NCBI RefSeq assembly: GCF_900129055.1
Contig: NZ_FQUZ01000009.1
Span: forward strand, 1 to 40,627
DNA: 40,627 nucleotides
DNA from: Lampropedia hyalina DSM 16112
GTDB taxonomy: Bacteria; Pseudomonadota; Gammaproteobacteria; Burkholderiales; Burkholderiaceae_C
Direction: 5' to 3'
This document shows positions 26,425 through 34,318 of this stretch, piece by piece. A program made the position numbers and the translations under genes. A model generated the notes under the pieces. It ran no database searches. It was given only the letters and a program-made list of their open reading frames with translations, and had not been told where the DNA came from. The number at the start of each line of letters is the position of its first letter. Position 1 is the stretch's first letter.

Positions 26425-28095
26425 TTAGAGCATGATGCGACGGTAGTCCGCCAGCACCTGTGCCAGATACACGTTGAAGCGCGTGGCCAGCGCACCATCG
26501 ATGACGCGGTGATCGGCCGTCAGCGACAGCGGCAGCACCAGACGGGGCACGAACTGCTTGCCGTCCCAGACGGGCTTCATCACACTCTTGTTCACGCCCA
26601 GAATGGCCACTTCCGGCGCATTGACGATGGGCGCGAAGTAGGTTCCACCAATCCCGCCCAGGCTGGAGATGGTGAAGCAGGCTCCCTGCATGTCGGCCGG
26701 GCCGAGCTTGCCGTCGCGGGCCTTCTTGGCCAGCACGCCGGATTCGGTGGCAATCTCGCCGATGCTCTTCTGGTCGGCATTCTTGACCACCGGAACCACC
26801 AGACCGTTGGGGGTGTCGGCGGCAAAGGCAATGTGGAAGTACTTTTTGTACACCAGATTGTCGCCATCCAGCGAGGTGTTGAACTCCGGGAACTTCTTGA
26901 GCGCGACCGCCGATGCCTTGATGAGGAAGGCCAGCATGGTGAGCTTGGCCCCGCCGGTTTTCTCGTGCTCCTTGTTGATCTGGACGCGGAAGGCTTCCAG
27001 ATCGGTGATGTCGGCATCTTCGTGGTAGGTCACGGCCGGAATCATCACCCAGTTGCGCGCGAGGTTGGCCCCGGCGATTTTCTTGATGCGCGACAGCGGC
27101 TTGGTTTCGATTTCGCCGAACTTGGCGAAATCCACCTTCGGCCACGGCAGCAAATCCAGTCCCACGCCAGAGCCACCGCCCGAACCTGCGGCGGGCTTGG
27201 CATTCTGTGCCTGCGCCTGGGTCTGGATGGTGCCTGCCAGCACGCCCTTGATGAAGTTCTGCACATCCGGCAAGGTGATGCGACCCTTGAGGCCGGAACC
27301 CTTGACCTCGGCCAGCGGCACACCCAGCTCACGCGCGGCCTTGCGGATGGACGGCGAGGCATGGGGCAGCTTGGCTGACACAGCGGCCGCCGGGTTGTGT
27401 GCGGCGACAGGAGCCGGCGCAGCAGCAGGTGCGGGACTGGCGGTGGCCACCGAAGCGGGAGCCGATGCAGCCACGGCTGCGGCAGCAGGAGCGGTAGATT
27501 CGGCAGATGCGGTCGCGCCCTGCCCCTTGACCACGCCGATCAGGTCGCCGATGTTTACCTTGTCGCCCAGCTTGACGGCCAGCGATTCGATCACGCCCGC
27601 CGCGCTGGAAGGAATTTCCATCGAAGCCTTGTCGGATTCCACGGTAATCAGGCTTTGCTCCAGTGCCACCTGGTCGCCGGGCTTGACCAGCAGTTCAATG
27701 ACGGTGACGTCCTTGAAGTCGCCGATGTCGGGGATGCGCACTGGCGTGCTGGCTGCGGCAGCCGTGGCAGGTGCAGGTGCGGGAGCCGCCTGCGTCTGGG
27801 GATCTGGCGCGGGTGCAGCGGGTGCCGGTGCAGCTGCGGGCTTGGCAGCCGCTTCGCCAGCCGTCTCCAGCGTCAGCACGATGGAGCCTTCGCTGACCTT
27901 GTCGCCCAGAGCCACTTTCAGCTCCTTGACCACGCCCGCATGGCTCGATGGAATTTCCATCGATGCCTTGTCGGACTCCACTGTGATGAGCGATTGCTCC
28001 ACGGCCACGCTGTCGCCGGGCTTGACCAGCAGTTCGATGACCGTGACCCCGTCGAAGTCGCCGATGTCGGGAACCTGAATGTCGATGATTGCCAT
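26425..28095 (-). CDS. aceF: dihydrolipoyllysine acetyltransferase (pyruvate dehydrogenase E2)
   Basis: E2 forms the core of the pyruvate dehydrogenase complex and transfers acetyl groups to CoA. The 556-residue protein carries two lipoyl domains (lysines in [10 protein letters not shown] near residues 43 and 160) joined by Ala/Pro linkers. An E1/E3-binding domain (HASPSIRKAARELGVPL) comes next. The catalytic domain has the HxxxDG motif in TADHRVIDG and the segment FTISSLGGIGGTYFAPI. The ATG at 28095 with AAGGAG six bases upstream is chosen over an in-frame ATG 21 bases earlier. It follows aceE by 20 bp. The first lipoyl domain is almost the same at DNA level as that of lpdA; the second is more diverged. 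Confidence 0.97.
   Translation of the reverse strand: MAIIDIQVPDIGDFDGVTVIELLVKPGDSVAVEQSLITVESDKASMEIPSSHAGVVKELKVALGDKVSEGSIVLTLETAGEAAAKPAAAPAPAAPAPDPQTQAAPAPAPATAAAASTPVRIPDIGDFKDVTVIELLVKPGDQVALEQSLITVESDKASMEIPSSAAGVIESLAVKLGDKVNIGDLIGVVKGQGATASAESTAPAAAAVAASAPASVATASPAPAAAPAPVAAHNPAAAVSAKLPHASPSIRKAARELGVPLAEVKGSGLKGRITLPDVQNFIKGVLAGTIQTQAQAQNAKPAAGSGGGSGVGLDLLPWPKVDFAKFGEIETKPLSRIKKIAGANLARNWVMIPAVTYHEDADITDLEAFRVQINKEHEKTGGAKLTMLAFLIKASAVALKKFPEFNTSLDGDNLVYKKYFHIAFAADTPNGLVVPVVKNADQKSIGEIATESGVLAKKARDGKLGPADMQGACFTISSLGGIGGTYFAPIVNAPEVAILGVNKSVMKPVWDGKQFVPRLVLPLSLTADHRVIDGALATRFNVYLAQVLADYRRIML
27887..28076. repeat. 190-bp lipoyl segment, copy in aceF
   Basis: This is the partner of 26201-26390, with four differing bases. 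It covers the first lipoyl domain of aceF; the second lipoyl domain (about 27540-27750) is clearly less similar. The direct repeat could allow recombination that deletes or fuses aceF and lpdA. Confidence 0.9.
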
Positions 28096-28115
28096 GTGTG
28101 TCTCCTTGTTCTGCA

Positions 28116-30860
28116 TCAGGCGTACAGCGGGTTGATCTTGTCGGCATTGATGCCGTACCTGGCAATCGCTTCGGCGGCCTTGGTGGCGGGCAACACGCCT
28201 TCATCGGCCAGCGACTTGAGGGCCGCCAGCACGATGTAGTGGCGGTTGATCTCGAAGTGCTCGCGCAGTTTGTAGCGGAAATCGCTGCGGCCAAAGCCGT
28301 CGGTTCCCAGCACCTTGTAGCTGCGGCCCTTGGGGATGAAGGGGCGGATCTGCTCGGCGTAGTTCTTCATGTAGTCGGTGGATGCAATCACCGGGCCTTC
28401 GGTGCGCGAGAGCTGCTGCTCCACGAACGATACCTTGCGTTCCTCGGTGGGGTGCAGCAGGTTCCAGCGTTCGGCGGCCTGGCCGTCGCGGGTGAGTTCG
28501 TTGAGGCTGGGCGCGCTCCAGACGTCGGCAGCCACGCCCCAGTCCTGCGCCAGCAGGGCCTGTGCCGCGATGGATTCGCGCAGGATGGTGCCGGAACCCA
28601 GCAGGTTCACACGCGGGCCTTGCACGTTTTCCGAAGCAGGCTTGCACAGGTACAGGCCCTTGAGGATTTCTTCCTCTGTGCCTTCTTGCAGGCCGGGCAT
28701 CGGGTAATTCTCGTTGAGCAGGGTCAGGTAGTAGAAGACGTTTTCCTGCTTCTCCACCATGCGCTTGAGGCCATCGTGCATGATGATGGCGACTTCGTGC
28801 GCAAACGTGGGGTCGTAGGAGATGCAGTTGGGGATCGTGCCCGCCAGAATGTGGCTGTGGCCGTCTTCGTGCTGCAAGCCTTCGCCGTTGAGCGTGGTGC
28901 GCCCGGAAGTGCCACCCAGCAGGAAGCCGCGTGCCTGCATGTCGCCCGCCGCCCAGGCCAGATCGCCAATGCGCTGGAAGCCAAACATCGAGTAATAGAC
29001 GTAGAACGGAATCATGATGCGGTTGTTCGTCGAGTACGACGTGGCTGCCGCAACCCAACTGGACATGCCGCCCGCTTCATTGATGCCTTCCTGCAGAATC
29101 TGCCCGGCCTTGTCTTCCTTGTAGTACATCACCTGGTCTTTATCGACCGGGGTGTAGAGCTGGCCCTTGGGGTTGTAGATGCCGATCTGGCGGAACAGCC
29201 CTTCCATGCCGAAAGTGCGCGCTTCATCGACCAGAATGGGCACAACGCGCGGGCCGATGGCCTTGTCGCGCAGCAGTTGCGTGAGAAAGCGCACAAAAGC
29301 TTGCGTGGTGGAAATTTCGCGGCCTTCGGCGGTAGGCTCCAGCACGGCCTTGAAGGTGTCCAGCGACGGGATGGTGAACTGCTCGTCGGACTTGACGCGG
29401 CGTTTGGGCAGGTAGCCGCCCAGTGCCTTGCGCCGCTCGTGCAGGTACTGCATTTCGGGCGTGTTGTCGGCGGGCTTGTAGAAGGGAACTTCGGCCAGCT
29501 TGTCGTCCGGCACGGGGATGTTGAAGCGGTCGCGGAAGGCGCGGATGTCGTCGTCCGTGAGCTTCTTGGTCTGGTGGGCGGTGTTCTTGCCTTCACCGGC
29601 CGCGCCCATGCCGTAGCCCTTGATGGTCTTGACCAGCAGCACGGTGGGCTGGCCCTTGTGATGCTGGGCAGCGTGGAAGGCGGCATAGACCTTGTACGGG
29701 TCGTGGCCGCCACGGCGCAGTGCCCAGATGTCGTCGTCGCTCATGCCCTCGACCATCTTCAGCAGTTCGGGGTCGCGGCCAAAGAAGTTCTTGCGCACGA
29801 ATGCACCGTCGTTGGCCTTGAATGCCTGGTAGTCGCCGTCCAGCGTCTCCATCATGACCTTGCGCAGCACGCCGCTCTTGTCCTTGGCCAGCAGCGGATC
29901 CCAGTTGCTGCCCCACAGCAGTTTCAGCACATTCCAGCCGGAACCCCGGAATTCGCCTTCCAGCTCCTGGATGATCTTGCCATTGCCACGCACCGGGCCA
30001 TCCAGACGCTGCAAATTACAGTTGATGACGAAGACCAGATTGTCCAGCCCTTCGCGGGCGGCCAGGCCGATGGCTCCGAGGCTTTCTGGCTCGTCCATTT
30101 CGCCGTCACCGAGGAATGCCCAGACCTTGCGCTGGCTGGTGTCGGCCAGGCCACGCGCGTGCAGGTACTTGAGGAAGCGCGCCTGATAAATGGCCATCAA
30201 TGGCCCCAGGCCCATCGACACGGTGGGAAACTGCCAGAATTCCGGCATCAGCTTGGGGTGCGGATAGCTGGACAGGCCCTTGCCGTCCACTTCCTGGCGG
30301 AAGTTCAGCATCTGTTCCTCGCTCAACCGGCCTTCAAGGAACGCACGCGCGTACACACCGGGCGAGGAATGGCCCTGAATGTAGAGCAGGTCGCCGCCGT
30401 GTGTGCCACCGTGATCGGTGTCGTCGGCATGCCAGAAATGGTTGAAGCCTGCGGCCAGCATGTGTGCCAGCGAGGCAAACGAGGAGATGTGTCCGCCCAG
30501 ATCGCCACCGTCTTCGGGGTGCAGGCGGTTGGCCTTGACGACCATCGCCATCGCATTCCAGCGCATGTAGGCGCGCAGACGGCCTTCGAGTTCCAGATTG
30601 CCGGGGGTGCGCACCTCATCCTGCGGCTCGATGGTGTTCACATAGCCGGTGTTGGCGGAAAACGGCAGGTCGATGCCCTGCTGGCGGCCTTCTTCCAGCA
30701 ATTGCTCCAGCAGGAAGTGCGCACGTTCGCGGCCTTCACTCTCGACCACGGCAGCGAGTGCGTCCAGCCATTCGCGGGTTTCCTGCTGGTCGATGTCGTG
30801 GGATGCGTAAGGGGTTGCGGCAGCCGGTGTGGCGGCAGGATCGGGTGTGAAATCAGTCAC
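28116..30860 (-). CDS. aceE: pyruvate dehydrogenase E1 component, homodimeric type
   Basis: This thiamine diphosphate enzyme decarboxylates pyruvate and acetylates the lipoyl arms of E2. The 914-residue protein has the ThDP motif FLGDGEMDEPESLGAIGLAA ending in VFVINCN. Conserved stretches such as GLSSYPHPKLMPEFWQFPTV and VKTIKGYGMG are present, as in the E. coli AceE group. The start is set at GTG 30860 because AAGGAG lies about six bases before it; the frame stays open 22 codons upstream without a start of that quality. Length then fits the usual 885-915 residues. It is the first gene of aceE-aceF-lpdA. Confidence 0.97.
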   Translation of the reverse strand: MTDFTPDPAATPAAATPYASHDIDQQETREWLDALAAVVESEGRERAHFLLEQLLEEGRQQGIDLPFSANTGYVNTIEPQDEVRTPGNLELEGRLRAYMRWNAMAMVVKANRLHPEDGGDLGGHISSFASLAHMLAAGFNHFWHADDTDHGGTHGGDLLYIQGHSSPGVYARAFLEGRLSEEQMLNFRQEVDGKGLSSYPHPKLMPEFWQFPTVSMGLGPLMAIYQARFLKYLHARGLADTSQRKVWAFLGDGEMDEPESLGAIGLAAREGLDNLVFVINCNLQRLDGPVRGNGKIIQELEGEFRGSGWNVLKLLWGSNWDPLLAKDKSGVLRKVMMETLDGDYQAFKANDGAFVRKNFFGRDPELLKMVEGMSDDDIWALRRGGHDPYKVYAAFHAAQHHKGQPTVLLVKTIKGYGMGAAGEGKNTAHQTKKLTDDDIRAFRDRFNIPVPDDKLAEVPFYKPADNTPEMQYLHERRKALGGYLPKRRVKSDEQFTIPSLDTFKAVLEPTAEGREISTTQAFVRFLTQLLRDKAIGPRVVPILVDEARTFGMEGLFRQIGIYNPKGQLYTPVDKDQVMYYKEDKAGQILQEGINEAGGMSSWVAAATSYSTNNRIMIPFYVYYSMFGFQRIGDLAWAAGDMQARGFLLGGTSGRTTLNGEGLQHEDGHSHILAGTIPNCISYDPTFAHEVAIIMHDGLKRMVEKQENVFYYLTLLNENYPMPGLQEGTEEEILKGLYLCKPASENVQGPRVNLLGSGTILRESIAAQALLAQDWGVAADVWSAPSLNELTRDGQAAERWNLLHPTEERKVSFVEQQLSRTEGPVIASTDYMKNYAEQIRPFIPKGRSYKVLGTDGFGRSDFRYKLREHFEINRHYIVLAALKSLADEGVLPATKAAEAIARYGINADKINPLYA

Positions 30861-30933
30861 CTGGGTCTCCTTGGTTGTTATGGATTCAATGAAAGAAATG
30901 CCGGTTTTGGGTGAAGGAAACGGCAAGGCGTTA

Positions 30934-30990
30934 GTTTCGCATAAAAAACAAAAATTTCAAATAATGTTTTTCATTTTCATAATGCGGAAC
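30934..30990. promoter_or_regulatory. AT-rich divergent region with inverted repeat, aceE/sensor gene
   Basis: The 261-bp gap between aceE and the divergent sensor gene has a strongly AT-rich centre. GTTTCGCATAA (30934-30944) and TAATGCGGAAC (30980-30990) form an inverted repeat, 9 of 11 bases matching, around it. CATAAT at 30979-30984, with TTTCAA 17 bases upstream, could be a weak plus-strand promoter. A regulator site serving both directions is a guess from symmetry. Confidence 0.3.
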
Positions 30991-31121
30991 AAAAAACGAT
31001 CTGGCCTCCCTGAATTTCCGACCGTTTTGGCCTGAATCCGCACCAGCGAACGCTTCACCCTAAAATCGGTATCCAACCGCTTTCTACCGCCCTTTTCCAC
31101 TCCTGCCATCCGTACATTCCA

Positions 31122-32918
31122 TTGACCACTTCCAACCGCAAGCCCTCCCTGATCGAACGATGCAGCCTCTGGTGGAACAGCCTGGGAGCCTGGCAGCAGG
31201 AGATGATCGCCACCATTACCCCGCTGCTGGCCGTCAGTCTGTTCCTGCTGGCCACCTTCACGGTATTCCTGTACCTCAAGTTCGAGGAAAGCAACCGCGA
31301 GGCGCAGATGCTCCAGCGCGAAAGCAGCTTTGCCCTGCAACGCCTGCACGCCCGGCTGTACCAGCACCAGACGGCCCTGCGGGAGCTGACGGCCCTTGCC
31401 GCAGAGCAAGGCCATGTGCCGCAACCCGATTCACGGCTGTATGCCAGGGCACGCGACTGGTTGCGACAGGCTCCCGATGTACAGGGCATTTACTGGATGA
31501 GCGCGCACGATTTCACCGCCTCGCCAGATGCCACCGATGGGCCAGCCACTGCCGTGCCCTCTGATGAGCCTGGCCCTGCCATCTCTGCCATGCACTGGTC
31601 GGTGACACATGCGCGGCCCGAGGTTTTCGCCCACATGCGCGCGCTGGCCCTCTCCGACGATGCACACAGCACAGCATCGGCTTCCGCCTCTGCATCGCCA
31701 ATGCTGTTGCAATTGCGCATTCCCATTCCAGTGCTGCCGCCCGCGCCAGACGACGCGCCCGCGCAACACGGCTGGCTGCTGATGGTGCTGGCTCCGCATA
31801 CCCTGTTGCAGCTCGGCACATCCGCCGAAGCCATGCCACTGGGCTACAGCATGGCCCTGGTGGATGGCGAGCAATTGCCCATGGGAACAGCCGATGCGCC
31901 ATTGGCCAGGGAGTCGCTGATGGGCCTGCTGCGGCGCGACTGGCTCCCCCCGGCCGAGATGCGCCTGCCAGTTGCCCCCTTCGGACACCATCTGCAATTG
32001 CACATGCGCATCTACCGCACCGATTCCGGTCTGACCGACCAGGCGTTTCTGGGCTTCATCGTCATCATGGGGCTGACCATGCTGGTGATGCTCATCATGA
32101 ACTGGCGGCTGAGCCGCAAGCGTTTCCAGACCCAACGCCAGTTGCAGGACGAATCGCGGTTTCGTCGCGCCATCGAGAACGCCATGACTTCGGGCATTCG
32201 CGTGCTGGACATGCAAGGGCGCACCACCTACGCCAACGCCACTTTCAGCCGCATGGTGGGCTGGAGCCAGGAAGAACTGGCCGGCATGGGGCCGCCCTAC
32301 CCCTACTGGCCGCAGGAAGACCACGACATCCTGCTGCAACGCTTCAATGCCGAAATCTCCGGCAAGCACTATCCTGGTGGTCTGCAACTGCGCATGCAGC
32401 GCAAGAACGGCACGATCTTCGATGCCCGCATCTTCATCACCCCATTGCTCAACGAGCACCGGCAGCAGACCGGCTGGCTCACCACCATCAACGACATTAC
32501 CGAACCCAACCGCATCCGCCAGCAACTGGCCGCCGCGCAGGATCGCATCACGCTGGTGCTGGAATCGCTGGATGCCTCCATTTCCGTCACGCCACTGGGC
32601 AGCCGCGAACTGCTGTTCGCCAACCGCCTCTACCGCCAATGGTTCGGCACGCACAGCAGCGGCCACCTCAAGCTCATTGCCAAGGCCGGTGTCACCAAGG
32701 CCCGGCAGGCCGATACTGCGCCTAGGGAAGGTCTGCAAAACTCTTGCGGTAAGCCCGCGCCCGCCACTGGGATGCAGCGCAAGGCGGATTTTGTGGTCAA
32801 TAGCGGGGCTATTGACCGCAAAAGCCAACGCCGCGATGCGCCCAGTGGCGGGATGCGGGCGGCGCAACGGGTTTTGCAGACCTTCCCTAGTTTTGCCAGC
32901 CAGCCCACATGGGTATGA
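31122..32918 (+). pseudogene. PAS-domain membrane sensor, kinase domain lost, tail from a MITE
   Basis: The frame encodes 598 residues. There is a first membrane helix (LLAVSLFLLATFTVFLYL, about residues 34-52), a periplasmic sensing region of about 250 residues and a second helix (LGFIVIMGLTMLVMLIMNW). A PAS domain begins near 345 (RFRRAIENAMTSGIRVLD), and a second PAS starts near 475 (ITLVLESLDASISVTPLG) but stops after about 60 residues. The next 55 codons come from the MITE, then 11 codons to a TGA. No histidine kinase core (H box, N, G1, G2) is present, although this architecture normally leads to one. In related bacteria a sensor kinase is often found beside aceE. The TTG start at 31122 has no clear ribosome-binding site. 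It is most likely non-functional as a kinase. Confidence 0.75.
32726..32886 (+). repeat. IS5-related palindromic MITE, copy 3
   Basis: This 161-bp copy is flanked by perfect CTAG repeats (32722-32725 and 32887-32890). With one flank copy it adds 165 bp, exactly 55 codons, and the frame of the sensor gene runs through it open. Its right end is about 33 bp from the stop codon of the convergent odhB gene. Confidence 0.88.
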
Positions 32919-32922
32919 AAAA

Positions 32923-34173
32923 TCAGATGTCGAACAGCAGGCGGGCCGGATCTTCCAGCGCGTCCTTCATGGCCACCAGCGACAGCACGGCTTCGCGGCC
33001 ATCGATGATGCGGTGGTCATAGGACAGTGCCAGATAGTTGATCGGGCGCACCACCACCTGACCGTTTTCCACCACAGCACGATCCTTGGTGGCGTGAATG
33101 CCCAGGATGGCCGATTGCGGTGGGTTGATGATGGGGGTGGACATCATGGAGCCGAACACGCCACCATTGGAGATGGAGAACGTACCGCCGGTCATTTCCT
33201 CGAGGCTGAGCTTGCCATCCTTGGCCTTGGCACCGAATTCGGCAATCTTCTTCTCGATGTCGGCAAAGCTGAGCTGGTCGGCATTGCGCAGAATCGGCAC
33301 TACCAGACCGCGTGGCGAACCCACGGCAATGCCGATGTCGAAGTAGCCGTGATAGACGATGTCATTGCCATCGACGCTGGCATTGACCACCGGGTACTGC
33401 TTGAGCGCATGCACGGCAGCCTTGACGAAGAAGCTCATGAAGCCCAGGCGCACGCCATGTTCCTTCTCGAACTTGTCCTGGTACTTCTTGCGCAGTGCCA
33501 TGACAGGAGCCATATTCACTTCGTTGAAGGTGGTCAGAATGGCGTTGGTGGCCTGCGATTGCAGCAGGCGTTCGGCCACGCGGGCACGCAGACGGGTCAT
33601 CGGTACGCGCTGCTCGGGGCGGCTTCCCAATTCGCCAGTCAGCACAGGCGCAGCCACAGCAGGCAATGCGGCCTTGGCGGCAGGAGCCGGTGCAGCAGCG
33701 GCCTGAGCACCGGCAGCCACGGCGGCCAGCACATCACCCTTGAGCACACGGCCATCCTTGCCGGAACCTGCCACGTCGCTGGCTTGCAGCTTGTTTTCGG
33801 CCAGCAGTTTGGCAGCAGCGGGGTGGGCCACGTCGCCCTTGGAGCCACCGGCGGCGGCCACGGCTGGAGCGGCTTCAGCTTGCGCAGCCGCAGCAGGTGC
33901 GGCGGCTGGTGCTGTGGCAGCGGATGCGCTGGCTTCGGTATCGATCTGGGCCAGCACCTGACTGGACACCACGGTGGCACCATCTTCTTGCAGGATGGCT
34001 GCCAGCACGCCCGATGCCGGGGCTGGAACTTCCAGCACAACCTTGTCGGTTTCGACTTCGATCAGGATTTCATCGGCAGTGACGGCTTCACCGGCCTTTT
34101 TCTTCCAGGTCAGCAAGGTGGCTTCGGCAATGGATTCGGAGAGTTCGGGAACTTTGACTTCAACAATGGCCAT
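32923..34173 (-). CDS. odhB: 2-oxoglutarate dehydrogenase E2 (dihydrolipoyllysine succinyltransferase)
   Basis: This is the core enzyme of the 2-oxoglutarate dehydrogenase complex of the TCA cycle, transferring succinyl groups to CoA. The 416-residue protein has one lipoyl domain (lysine in [13 protein letters not shown]) and an Ala-rich linker. A peripheral-subunit-binding domain ([18 protein letters not shown]) precedes the catalytic domain with [12 protein letters not shown]. The ATG at 34173 is chosen since [15 protein letters not shown] is the family start; an upstream in-frame start would add 28 residues of unrelated sequence. It follows odhA by 145 bp. In related genomes an E3 gene comes next; here a MITE and a broken sensor gene follow instead. 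Confidence 0.96.
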   Translation of the reverse strand: MAIVEVKVPELSESIAEATLLTWKKKAGEAVTADEILIEVETDKVVLEVPAPASGVLAAILQEDGATVVSSQVLAQIDTEASASAATAPAAAPAAAAQAEAAPAVAAAGGSKGDVAHPAAAKLLAENKLQASDVAGSGKDGRVLKGDVLAAVAAGAQAAAAPAPAAKAALPAVAAPVLTGELGSRPEQRVPMTRLRARVAERLLQSQATNAILTTFNEVNMAPVMALRKKYQDKFEKEHGVRLGFMSFFVKAAVHALKQYPVVNASVDGNDIVYHGYFDIGIAVGSPRGLVVPILRNADQLSFADIEKKIAEFGAKAKDGKLSLEEMTGGTFSISNGGVFGSMMSTPIINPPQSAILGIHATKDRAVVENGQVVVRPINYLALSYDHRIIDGREAVLSLVAMKDALEDPARLLFDI

Positions 34174-34318
34174 GGGACATTCTCTTGTGTTGTGATTCGT
34201 TGATGGACGGATAGCGCAATCACCCGGCAATGCACTTGCAGTACAACCGCTCACCAAGTGACCCGGAAAGAATGAAGCCTTTTCTACCTTGGCTTCACCC
34301 TTTCACGCAAGCGGGGTT

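Noticed and set aside
24448-27378. 976-codon plus-strand frame opposite lpdA and aceF
   Set aside because: Shadow frame crossing two real genes, starting in a MITE.
28089-30914. 941-codon open frame on the plus strand opposite aceE
   Set aside because: Complementary-frame artefact of biased codon use; the aceE protein is unmistakable.
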